8,778 nucleotides of DNA from Bacteroidia bacterium (lineage in GTDB: Bacteria > Bacteroidota > Bacteroidia > Bacteroidales > GCA-2748055): NCBI GenBank assembly GCA_004525825.1, contig SPBY01000104.1, positions 1 to 8,778 of the forward strand, written 5' to 3'. How positions within the stretch are numbered: the first letter of the stretch is position 1; every line of letters starts with the position of its first letter. The position numbers and the translations under genes were made by a program. A model generated the notes under the pieces. That model had not been told where the DNA came from, ran no database searches, and saw nothing but the letters and a program-made list of their open reading frames with translations. Below are positions 1 through 6,974 of the stretch, piece after piece.

Positions 1-17
1 ACTTTTAAATAAAAAAG

Positions 18-1199
18 ATGCAGCTGATTCTTTTTGACGACCACAGTCGGGAAACCCTGTTGCCGCTGACTTTTACCCGCCCCGGATCGGACCTCAGGGT
101 GGGGATACTCACCATTGCCGAGAAATGGGAGAAGGAGCTGGAAATCTCATCCTCACCCTTAACCGTCGACTACCTGCAGAGTAAATACCCCTGCAACACG
201 GGGGAAGATAACCTGCTGATCAATGGCATCCTGCTACCCGAAAAGCAGCTTATTGCAGCCATCAAGGATCTTGGGCAAGAGCAGGTACTGGTGAAGGAAG
301 GAGTGTTACTAGCTGTCAGGACAGGAAAGACCGGGACGAAGAAATTTGATACCGCTAGTTGGATAGACCAGGGAACGGAGTATGGAAACCCTGTTTCTCT
401 GGTGAACTACCCATGGAAGATATTCAGTCTGAACGGTCAGGAGATTGAAGCTGATTTCGCTCGGCTCACCCGCAACAGGGAAAGCGGGAAACTCAGTGAT
501 ACTGTGCGGGCGGATAGGCCGGAGAATGTGTTTGTTGAACCAGGGTTCCATGGAGAAAACTTTACCTTGAATGCATCCCTTGGACCGGTCTATCTGGGGA
601 AAGACAGTGAAATCATGGAGGGAAGTGTGATACGCGGACCCTTTGCCCTCTGTGAAGCTGCAGTGGTGAAAATGGGGGCCAAAATCTATGGTCCTACCAC
701 CATTGGTCCCTTCTGCAAGGTGGGTGGCGAAATAAACAATTCGGTCCTTCAGGCCAATTCCAACAAATCGCACGATGGTTTCCTGGGCAATTCGGTCCTG
801 GGAGAATGGTGCAACCTGGGTGCCGATACCAACAATTCAAACCTGAAAAACAACTATGGGGAGGTGAAGATCTGGAACTATGCCTCCAGGGATTTTGTGG
901 GAACCGGACGTCAATTCTGCGGCCTGATCATGGGCGATCACTCCAAATGCGGGATCAATACCATGTTCAACACGGGAACTGTGGTGGGGGTTTCGGCCAA
1001 TATTTTCGGACCTGGATTTCCTCCCACTTTTATTCCCTCATTCAGCTGGGGCGGAGCCGGAGGTTTTAGCGATTATAAACTAAGTAAAGCGCTGGAAACT
1101 GCCAGCCGGGTCATGGAGAGGCGGGAATTGGAGCTGACCCGCGAAGACCTGGTCATCCTGGAACATGTCTTCCATCTCACCAAAGAGTTCAGACAATAA
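18..1199 (+). CDS. GlmU-family bifunctional sugar-1-phosphate nucleotidyltransferase/acetyltransferase (Bacteroidota-type)
   Basis: The 393-residue product matches the alternative GlmU family of Bacteroidota, thought to make UDP-GlcNAc from GlcN-1-P in the cytoplasm (acetylation, then uridylylation). The N-terminal domain (about 1-150) lacks the classical GxGTRM...PK loop. It carries instead the family signature LLPLTFTRP (14-22) followed by DLRVGILTIAEKW (25-37). From about 165 to 330 the hexapeptide-like periodicity (GPVYLGKDSEI, GPTTIGPFCKVGG, LGEWCNLGAD) indicates a left-handed beta-helix. His252 in SHDGFLGNSVLG lines up by eye with the catalytic histidine of E. coli GlmU (LGHLSYLGD). The C-terminus (about 350-393) is a charged helix. 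The ATG follows an A-rich stretch without Shine-Dalgarno, which is normal for the phylum; only 17 nt upstream are visible. The stop touches the stop of the convergent tolC-like gene. glmM, the preceding pathway step, lies 4.3 kb away. Family call is firm; the exact sugar substrate is inferred. Confidence 0.85.
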   Translation: MQLILFDDHSRETLLPLTFTRPGSDLRVGILTIAEKWEKELEISSSPLTVDYLQSKYPCNTGEDNLLINGILLPEKQLIAAIKDLGQEQVLVKEGVLLAVRTGKTGTKKFDTASWIDQGTEYGNPVSLVNYPWKIFSLNGQEIEADFARLTRNRESGKLSDTVRADRPENVFVEPGFHGENFTLNASLGPVYLGKDSEIMEGSVIRGPFALCEAAVVKMGAKIYGPTTIGPFCKVGGEINNSVLQANSNKSHDGFLGNSVLGEWCNLGADTNNSNLKNNYGEVKIWNYASRDFVGTGRQFCGLIMGDHSKCGINTMFNTGTVVGVSANIFGPGFPPTFIPSFSWGGAGGFSDYKLSKALETASRVMERRELELTREDLVILEHVFHLTKEFRQ

Positions 1200-2699
1200 T
1201 TACTGGATCAGCAATTCATCGAAGTCCTCGGTTAGCTTCATATCCTTTAGCCAGTCATACAGGGTCAGACCTCTCAGGTCGTAATAATAATCCCAGTAGT
1301 TCCTCATGGCCTCTACATATCCTCTACGGGCCACGTCTTTCTCCTCAAGGGCGACGTTCAGGTCCAGCACATCGATCTTCCCGATCAGGAAGCGCTGCTT
1401 GGTCACCTCATACCTGAGATCGGCAATGGTATCGGCCTTGCTGGCAATGGCCACCTGGTCGTCCTGCAGGTTGAACTGCATTACCTGGAGGAACACGTTC
1501 TCGTCAAAATCGATGATGGATTGCTGAACGTCCATTTTAATCACCTCTTCGGCCGACTGGGCCATCCGGTACTGTCCTCTGCCCAGTCCCCAATCCAGGA
1601 TGGGTACCGTAACACCCACTTCCACGCGCTGCTGCCTGGACAGATCTTTGTAGGCATTACGAAATTCTTCATTCACCCCACTCAGTCCGAATTGGGCAAA
1701 CAAATCGCCTCGGATCCCCTTCTGGGAGCGCGCTTCGGCCACAGCCTGCTGGGCCTCCAGCAGCCTTCTCTCCAAGGCCATCACCTCGGGATTGTTGGCT
1801 TTGGCTTCCTGAAGTGTACGTAAATAGTCCATGCTTATGTCAGGCACCTCCTTGGGAAGGGTCAGCTCCAGACTTATCCGATCGTTAAATCCAAGGAAAG
1901 AGCGAAGCCTGGACTTCCGAAGCTCCAGGTCAATAGTGGCCTCATTAATGTCCCTCCCTGCATTCAGGAAGCTGAGTTCCATTTGCAAGAGCTCGTTCTC
2001 AGCAATGGTTCCCAGTTGGTAGCGGCCTTTGGCAATCTGATACAGGGTATCGTTATTGGCCATGTTCTTCCTGGCTACCTCCAGATTGATCTGGGCCAGG
2101 GCAAGGTCGAAAAAGTACCTTACAGTCTGCCGGCTCACCACTTCCATGGTGTTGATGTACTGCAGCTTTGCTTCCTCAAACTTCATGGGTTCAATTTGCC
2201 TGTCCCACTTGAACTGGTTGTAGCCGTTGAGGGGCTGGGCAATACCAATCGTTACAGGGTAGGCCAGGAAGTTGGTGGGAGGTTCCTCCCCGAAATTGTC
2301 ATTTCTCTGTACCTGGGAGGACATAAACACCCTACCGCCTGTCCATGCGATGTTCTGATTCATTTGCAGATCCAAAGAGGTTTTCATGATCGACCGCTGC
2401 ACGAATTCTTCGGTACCATCGGGCTGAATCACACTCTCCCTGGTATTGTTCAAGGAGGGGAGGGTCCCTTCCAGGGTGAGTCCCGGTCTGTACCTGGCCT
2501 GATGGCTTCGGTATTCCCAGTAGCTGCTTCGGAACTGGTGTCTGGCCATCAGCGACATCAACGACTGTTCATGAGCCACCTGTATCGCTTCAGACAAATT
2601 AAGTGTCCTGGTTTCAACGTCCGTCTGAGTTTGTGCCATGGTCTGAATTCCCACGATCAGGCCGATGGATAATACAATGTTACGATGCATGTTATTCAT
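1200..2699 (-). CDS. TolC-family outer membrane efflux protein
   Basis: The 499-residue product is predicted to form the outer-membrane beta-barrel and periplasmic alpha-tunnel of a tripartite exporter. Residues 4-22 look like a signal peptide (basic MHR, hydrophobic NIVLSIGLIVGI, then TMAQ). The mature part shows the internal duplication of the family: two long helical stretches with related motifs, RYQLGTIAENELLQMELS (226-243) and RFLIGKIDVLDLNVALEE (436-453). VGVTVPILDWG (361-371) resembles the conserved PxxDxG strand region. Tyr/Trp-rich YWDYYYDLRGLTLYDW (468-483) closes the helical core. Length is usual for the family. It is the last gene of the minus-strand run, overlapping the permease gene by 8 nt if translation begins at Met1. 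Met4 (ATG at 2688-2690) is an equally good start, 1 nt after the permease stop and with an AAGG 10 nt upstream. Substrate cannot be predicted. Confidence 0.92.
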   Translation of the reverse strand: MNNMHRNIVLSIGLIVGIQTMAQTQTDVETRTLNLSEAIQVAHEQSLMSLMARHQFRSSYWEYRSHQARYRPGLTLEGTLPSLNNTRESVIQPDGTEEFVQRSIMKTSLDLQMNQNIAWTGGRVFMSSQVQRNDNFGEEPPTNFLAYPVTIGIAQPLNGYNQFKWDRQIEPMKFEEAKLQYINTMEVVSRQTVRYFFDLALAQINLEVARKNMANNDTLYQIAKGRYQLGTIAENELLQMELSFLNAGRDINEATIDLELRKSRLRSFLGFNDRISLELTLPKEVPDISMDYLRTLQEAKANNPEVMALERRLLEAQQAVAEARSQKGIRGDLFAQFGLSGVNEEFRNAYKDLSRQQRVEVGVTVPILDWGLGRGQYRMAQSAEEVIKMDVQQSIIDFDENVFLQVMQFNLQDDQVAIASKADTIADLRYEVTKQRFLIGKIDVLDLNVALEEKDVARRGYVEAMRNYWDYYYDLRGLTLYDWLKDMKLTEDFDELLIQ

Positions 2700-4050
2700 A
2701 CCTTAATGATTCAATGGGATCCCTTTCTGAGGCCCTTTTGGCAGGTGAGTATCCGAAAATGACCCCTACCGATGCAGATACTGCAAATGAGATAAAAACA
2801 CTCATGGGGGTGACCAGAGTGAGGATATTGGCAAATTTGGTGATCAACCATGAGGCAGTGATCCCGATAATGACCCCGATCACTCCGCCGATCACACTGA
2901 TCAGAACTGCCTCGGCCAGAAACTGGACCACGATATCCCTCTTCTGCGCCCCGATGGCAAGTCGGGTTCCAATCTCCTTGATGCGCTCCATCACCGAAGC
3001 AAACATGATGTTCATGATGCCTATGCCTCCAACCAGCAGCGAAATACTGGCTATAGCACCCAGGACAATATTGAAAATGTCCTTGGTACGTTGTTCCTGC
3101 TTCAGCAGCAATTCGGGCACGGTGATCTCAAAGTCTTTCACATCCTCATGACGCCTCATCAGCAACCTGGCCACCAGATCGGTGGAGGAATTCAGTTCGC
3201 TGGATTCATGCACCTGAACGATGATCCGATCCAGCTGGTTGTAGTTGTTGGATTCGGTGTTCGTCGTTCCTGAACTCATACTAAGCATTCCGCGACCCAT
3301 CCTCACCACTCCTTCGCTTCCCATAATTCGTGAACCCACCAGCGCCCTGTTCTGGTAGCGCAGCAGCATGGTTTTTACCGGCACATAAACGTTGTCGTTC
3401 ATCACATTGACTCCGATGTTTTCAAAGCGAGTCAGGTTCATATCGTTTTTCTCCAATACCCCCACCACCTTCAACCACACATGGTCGAACTTAACGTATT
3501 TGCCAATGGGATTTTCCTTGCTGAAGAATTTGTTCTTGATATTGGCCCCGATCACACAAACAGGGATCCCGTTCTCCTCCTGGTAGTCGATAAAAAAACT
3601 ACCCTCCTGCAGGGGAAGGTTGAATATCTCGAAATAGGAGTTGGATACTCCCAGAAGTTTGGCACTGGCCCGCTTGCCATCCTTGATTACATAAGAGTTC
3701 AGGATGATCTCAGGAGAAAGCTTATTGACAGTGGGAACCACTTTCTGAATGGCATCCACATCTTCAAGGGTCAGACCTGGTGAGAACTTTTTCTTTTGAG
3801 TCTCACCACCAGTTTCATCCACATTCTCGCCATTGGCACTCTCTATAATGGGAGTCACGATAATGTTATTTACCCCCACCATTTTGATTTGCTCCAGGAT
3901 CTCCTGTTGGGCCCCTTTCCCGATGGCCAGCATGGTGATCACTGCCGCCACACCGAAAATGATGCCCAGGGCGGTTAGAATGCTCCGCATCTGGTTTGCC
4001 ATGATCGATTCAACGGCAATAACTACGTCGTGTAAATAGCGTTCTATCAT
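2692..4050 (-). CDS. MacB/FtsX-type ABC transporter permease (no ATPase domain)
   Basis: The 452-residue inner-membrane protein has the MacB-type mechanotransmission layout. TM1 is at about 24-46, preceded by an amphipathic helix (SIMANQMRSILTALGI). A large periplasmic domain follows (about 47-324), then TM2 (325-350), TM3 (377-402) and TM4 (413-433). The FtsX signature is clear at 341-372: GGIGIMNIMFASVMERIKEI followed by GTRLAIGAQKRD. The C-terminus, SPAKRASERDPIESLRYE, is typical of these permeases. Unlike E. coli MacB it has no fused nucleotide-binding domain, so a separate LolD/MacB-like ATPase must power it, and none is encoded in this window. The periplasmic domain contains two hydrophilic stretches that look like insertions: about 67-90 (acidic, then Lys-rich) and about 240-272 (Met/Gly/Ser/Asn-rich). 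Its ATG lies 1 nt after the adaptor stop, with AGGGGG 4 nt upstream, suggesting translational coupling. It probably works with the flanking adaptor and TolC-like protein. Confidence 0.92.
   Translation of the reverse strand: MIERYLHDVVIAVESIMANQMRSILTALGIIFGVAAVITMLAIGKGAQQEILEQIKMVGVNNIIVTPIIESANGENVDETGGETQKKKFSPGLTLEDVDAIQKVVPTVNKLSPEIILNSYVIKDGKRASAKLLGVSNSYFEIFNLPLQEGSFFIDYQEENGIPVCVIGANIKNKFFSKENPIGKYVKFDHVWLKVVGVLEKNDMNLTRFENIGVNVMNDNVYVPVKTMLLRYQNRALVGSRIMGSEGVVRMGRGMLSMSSGTTNTESNNYNQLDRIIVQVHESSELNSSTDLVARLLMRRHEDVKDFEITVPELLLKQEQRTKDIFNIVLGAIASISLLVGGIGIMNIMFASVMERIKEIGTRLAIGAQKRDIVVQFLAEAVLISVIGGVIGVIIGITASWLITKFANILTLVTPMSVFISFAVSASVGVIFGYSPAKRASERDPIESLRYE
2701..2704 (-). promoter_or_regulatory. 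Possible ribosome binding site for the tolC-like gene
   Basis: On the minus strand AAGG lies 10 nt before the ATG at 2688-2690 (Met4) but only 1 nt before the ATG at 2697-2699 (Met1). If used, it favours Met4 and so a 496-residue product with no overlap with the permease gene. Bacteroidota use Shine-Dalgarno sites weakly, so this is only suggestive. Confidence 0.3.
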
Positions 4051-4051
4051 G

Positions 4052-5437
4052 CTACCCCCTGGTTCTGCTTTGCTGTCCGCCTGGCTGAGCTCCCCTGAAG
4101 TTTTCAGGTCCTTTCCTTGGCTCGTTCATCTTCTTCTGTTGATCCAGTCTTCGCTGCTCCTCTTCTGCCTTTCTACGCTGGATCTCCTCCATCAGCTCCA
4201 AACCGGTATATTTAAAACTCTCCTGATTTTCCGGCATGGACAGGTAGAGTTTATCTCCCTTGTTCAGTCCCATTTCCACCACTATGTGATTCTCATTGGA
4301 TTCACCCAGGACCACTACCTGCTTATTGCCAGTCCTCGTATATACATAGGTCAGGCTGTCATTGGCATGTACCGATTCCAGGGGAATGAATAACACGCTG
4401 TCCATCACCTGGGTAATCACCTGGTTGCTGGTGGTCATGGAAGGTCTAAGAATGGTGTCCCGTTCATTCAATTCGATGCGGACTTCAAATACCTTGGCAT
4501 CTGTGTTGGGTAGTTGCTGACCGATGTTGGCCACCTCAAATACTTCCCCTGTAAACTTTTTTTCCGGAAAGGCATCTACCCCGACTTTTACCTGCTGTCC
4601 CTTGCTTAGCTTACTGATATCAATCTCATTCACATAGGTCATGGAAATCATGGTAGAGAGGTCGGGAAGGGTGGCCACCGCCAGATCCCAGGTATTGATC
4701 TCGGTGCCTGCGGTTCTTTTCTGTCCGTTCCAGTCTTTTTTATAAATCACCATTCCAGAAGAGGGAGCATGGATGTCAAACATCTTCATCACTGCTTCCA
4801 TCTCAGCCTTGCTTCTTTGATCCCGGGCCATGTTGATCTCCGCTTCACGCATCTCGGCTTTGGCTTGTTGTACCTTTAATCCGTAGTTCTGTTCGGCCTG
4901 ATCGTAGGCCCTGGAGGCCTTCTCCAGCTCAATTTCTGCCTGGCGAATGGTGGCTGGTGGCTCATACTTGGATTGTTCCAGGGTAATTTCCGCCTCCTCC
5001 ATGGCAAAATTCAGGTTGATCAGCTGGTCGCGGAGTTCCCTCAGCTGCATGGTGGTATCCAGCTTGGTTCGCATATATTCCGACTCCTTCTGTTCCAGGT
5101 TGTCAGAGATATCTTTCAAAGAGTTATCGGCCTCCGACCGGTCAAGGGTTGCCACCCACTGACCTGAATCGACCATGGTACCTTCAGCTATCAAATCCTG
5201 GATCTTTACGCTACGAATACGCAGGTTTCTGCTTCGCAGCTCAGAAGGTGCCTGGATCTCTGTCTCCCGGATTGCCTGTAATTCGCCGGTGACCATCACC
5301 GAAATTTCAAACTGTCCCTGTTGTACCTCCGTCTCCAGTACAACCTCTTTCTCTTTGCCTGAGAGCACAGAATAGAGCACCAGTGCAATGATCAGCACCG
5401 AAGGAACTACTATGGCTATTAAGGTTCTTTTTTTCAT
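4052..5437 (-). CDS. HlyD/MacA-family periplasmic adaptor (membrane fusion protein)
   Basis: The 461-residue product is predicted to bridge the permease and the TolC-like channel across the periplasm. In order it shows: an N-terminal membrane anchor (MKKR, then hydrophobic 6-24) with no lipobox cysteine; the first half of a lipoyl/barrel-sandwich domain (about 58-99, ending SGQWVATLDRSEAD); a long charged coiled-coil hairpin (about 103-215, rich in Glu, Gln, Lys and Arg); the second lipoyl half (220-261, starting FDIHAPSSGMVIYKKDW); a beta-barrel (about 263-345, with VNEIDISKLSKGQQVKVGVDAF); and a membrane-proximal domain (346-405). A hydrophilic tail (about 415-461) is rich in Glu/Arg/Gln, then Pro/Gly. 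The ATG is preceded by AGGA only 2 nt upstream. It starts 21 nt after glmM and its TAG stop is 1 nt before the permease ATG, so co-transcription is likely. Export substrate unknown. Confidence 0.92.
   Translation of the reverse strand: MKKRTLIAIVVPSVLIIALVLYSVLSGKEKEVVLETEVQQGQFEISVMVTGELQAIRETEIQAPSELRSRNLRIRSVKIQDLIAEGTMVDSGQWVATLDRSEADNSLKDISDNLEQKESEYMRTKLDTTMQLRELRDQLINLNFAMEEAEITLEQSKYEPPATIRQAEIELEKASRAYDQAEQNYGLKVQQAKAEMREAEINMARDQRSKAEMEAVMKMFDIHAPSSGMVIYKKDWNGQKRTAGTEINTWDLAVATLPDLSTMISMTYVNEIDISKLSKGQQVKVGVDAFPEKKFTGEVFEVANIGQQLPNTDAKVFEVRIELNERDTILRPSMTTSNQVITQVMDSVLFIPLESVHANDSLTYVYTRTGNKQVVVLGESNENHIVVEMGLNKGDKLYLSMPENQESFKYTGLELMEEIQRRKAEEEQRRLDQQKKMNEPRKGPENFRGAQPGGQQSRTRG
4055..4060 (-). 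promoter_or_regulatory. Possible ribosome binding site for the permease gene
   Basis: On the minus strand AGGGGG lies inside the last codons of the adaptor gene, 4 nt before the permease ATG (4048-4050). It is purine-rich and near the start, so it could support re-initiation by ribosomes finishing the adaptor. Spacing is shorter than ideal. Confidence 0.3.
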
Positions 5438-5458
5438 GGTCCTGTAAAAATGTATCTA

Positions 5459-6844
5459 TTAAATCAATTCGTTAATGGTTAGTTTGGCCTGATTGGCAAT
5501 TCGCTCTGCTTCCTCGCTGCTGCCAGCTTCTGCATACAGCCTGATAATAGGTTCCGTGTTGGATTTTCGCAAGTGGACCCATCCCTCAGGCATGTCCACT
5601 TTCACCCCGTCTACGGTATTGATCTTATATTCGGAATAGGCTGAGGCAAATTTTTCGAGCAAGGCATCTGCCTCCACGCCTTCAGCAAGGGTAATCTTGT
5701 TCTTGGAAATAAAGTAGTCGGGGTAACATTTCCGCATTACACTGCATTCCATTCCGCTTTCAGCCAGGTGAGTAAGAAAAAGTGCGATCCCCACCAGGGC
5801 ATCCCTGCCGTAATGCAATTCGGGATAGATGACTCCGCCATTTCCCTCTCCTCCAATAACACAATTGTGCTCTTTCATGGCATTGACCACATTCACCTCC
5901 CCCACGGCAGCTGGAAAATAGGACTGTCCATGTCCCTCGGTTACATCTCTGAGAGCACGGGTAGATGAAAGGTTCGAGGCAGTATTGCCCGGTGTCCTGG
6001 AGAGAATATAATCGGCAATGGCCACCAGGGTGTATTCCTCCCCAAACATGGAACCATCCTCACATACTATGGCCAGCCTGTCCACATCCGGATCCACCAC
6101 AAAGCCCACATCTGCTTTTTCGCGAACCATGAGCTCGGAAATTTCAGTCAGGTGTTCGGGCAGGGGTTCGGGATTGTGGGGAAACTCGCCAGTGGGTTCG
6201 CAATAAAGCTCAACCACCTCATCCACTCCAAGTGCTTTAAGCAGCTGCGGCAACACGATTCCTCCTACTGAATTTACACAATCTATGACCACCTTAAATT
6301 TCTTTCTTTTTATCTTATCAGCCTTCACCAGGTCCAGTTTCAGAACCTGATCGATATGTTTGACGTCCATTCCCTCCAGAGGTTTAATTTGCCCCAGTTT
6401 TTTTACATCTGCATACACATAGTCGTTGGACCTGGCTTTCTGAAGAATTGACTCTCCATCTTCAGCCGAAAGGAACTCTCCACGGCCATTGAGCAATTTC
6501 AGGGCATTCCACTGGGCCGGGTTGTGACTGGCTGTAAGAACAATACCTCCATCGGCACCCAGAGTGGTCACCGCCATTTCGACCGTGGGAGTGGTGGCCA
6601 GTCCCAGGAGATGCACGTCCACTCCCATGGCACTAAGGGTGGCTGAAACCAGTTGCTCCACCATGGGACCTGAAATGCGCGCATCACGACCCAGAACAAC
6701 TGCAGGCCTGGTCTTGCCTGATTCCTTAATCAACCATGAGGCATAAGCCGAGGCAAATTCCACTGTATCAATGGGTGTCAGACCTTCGGCGGGTTTCCCC
6801 CCAATGGTTCCCCTGATGCCTGAAATGGAGATGACTAGACTCAT
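5459..6844 (-). CDS. glmM: Phosphoglucosamine mutase (alpha-D-phosphohexomutase family)
   Basis: This enzyme interconverts GlcN-6-P and GlcN-1-P, the step before GlmU in UDP-GlcNAc synthesis in the cytoplasm. Numbering from the chosen start (461 residues, normal for Bacteroidota GlmM), the motifs are: ISGIRGTIGG near the N-terminus; GRDARISG (52-59); the phosphoserine loop TASHNP (104-109, Ser106); metal-binding DPDVDR (251-256); the sugar-binding loop GGEGNGG (331-337); and the phosphate-binding loop RKSNTEP (426-432). All four domains are complete. The reading frame stays open up to an ATG at 6925, but I chose 6844. The family begins with M-(S/T)-L-x-x-SISGIRG, the extra 27 residues resemble no domain, and the likely -7 promoter box (6893-6900) lies inside that extension. 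Phosphomannomutase/phosphoglucomutase activity is the main alternative. The gene heads the minus-strand run, 21 nt before the efflux adaptor. Confidence 0.88.
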   Translation of the reverse strand: MSLVISISGIRGTIGGKPAEGLTPIDTVEFASAYASWLIKESGKTRPAVVLGRDARISGPMVEQLVSATLSAMGVDVHLLGLATTPTVEMAVTTLGADGGIVLTASHNPAQWNALKLLNGRGEFLSAEDGESILQKARSNDYVYADVKKLGQIKPLEGMDVKHIDQVLKLDLVKADKIKRKKFKVVIDCVNSVGGIVLPQLLKALGVDEVVELYCEPTGEFPHNPEPLPEHLTEISELMVREKADVGFVVDPDVDRLAIVCEDGSMFGEEYTLVAIADYILSRTPGNTASNLSSTRALRDVTEGHGQSYFPAAVGEVNVVNAMKEHNCVIGGEGNGGVIYPELHYGRDALVGIALFLTHLAESGMECSVMRKCYPDYFISKNKITLAEGVEADALLEKFASAYSEYKINTVDGVKVDMPEGWVHLRKSNTEPIIRLYAEAGSSEEAERIANQAKLTINELI

Positions 6845-6892
6845 AATATGGAGGTTTAAAAAGGCATGAAATATCTGATTTTTAAAACGGTG

Positions 6893-6900
6893 CAAAGTTA
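6893..6900 (-). promoter_or_regulatory. Predicted Bacteroidota-type promoter (-7 box) for glmM and downstream genes
   Basis: The minus strand reads TAACTTTG here, a perfect match to the Bacteroidota sigma-factor -7 consensus TAnnTTTG. A start about 5-7 nt downstream would give a leader of roughly 40 nt before the glmM ATG. I see no convincing -33 TTG at the usual 19-21 nt distance; the nearest TTG (6913-6915) is only 12 nt away. Confidence 0.55.
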
Positions 6901-6935
6901 AGACTATTATTCCAAGAATGTACATTAATTAGCTG

Positions 6936-6943
6936 TATCTTTG
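6936..6943 (+). promoter_or_regulatory. Predicted Bacteroidota-type promoter (-7 box) for the pseudouridine synthase-era genes
   Basis: The plus strand reads TATCTTTG, matching TAnnTTTG. Transcription starting near 6950 would leave an AT-rich leader of about 25 nt before the TTG start codon at 6975. No clear -33 TTG is visible upstream. The box lies 35 nt from the opposing glmM box, so the two promoters are divergent and their upstream elements overlap. Confidence 0.55.
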
Positions 6944-6974
6944 TAGCCTTTAACAATCTTTAATAATCAGGCGT

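Noticed and set aside
309..773. 154-codon minus-strand open frame opposite the GlmU-like gene
   Set aside because: No recognisable motif; fully inside a gene with strong family signatures on the other strand.
1180..1230. Bidirectional intrinsic terminator between the convergent genes
   Set aside because: No GC-rich inverted repeat followed by a T-tract could be found around the touching stop codons.
1983..2672. 229-codon plus-strand open frame opposite the tolC-like gene
   Set aside because: It is antisense to a clear TolC-family protein with signal peptide and family motifs. Its translation shows no recognisable domain, and long antisense frames are common in such codon usage.
2603..3151. 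182-codon plus-strand open frame across the permease/tolC-like junction
   Set aside because: It mirrors the hydrophobic permease segments on the other strand, has no domain or ribosome site, and overlaps two well-supported genes.
6845..6974. Small RNA or riboswitch in the divergent gap (for example a glmS-like control of glmM)
   Set aside because: After allowing for two promoters and leaders of about 25-40 nt there is no room for a structured aptamer, and I see no stable hairpin.
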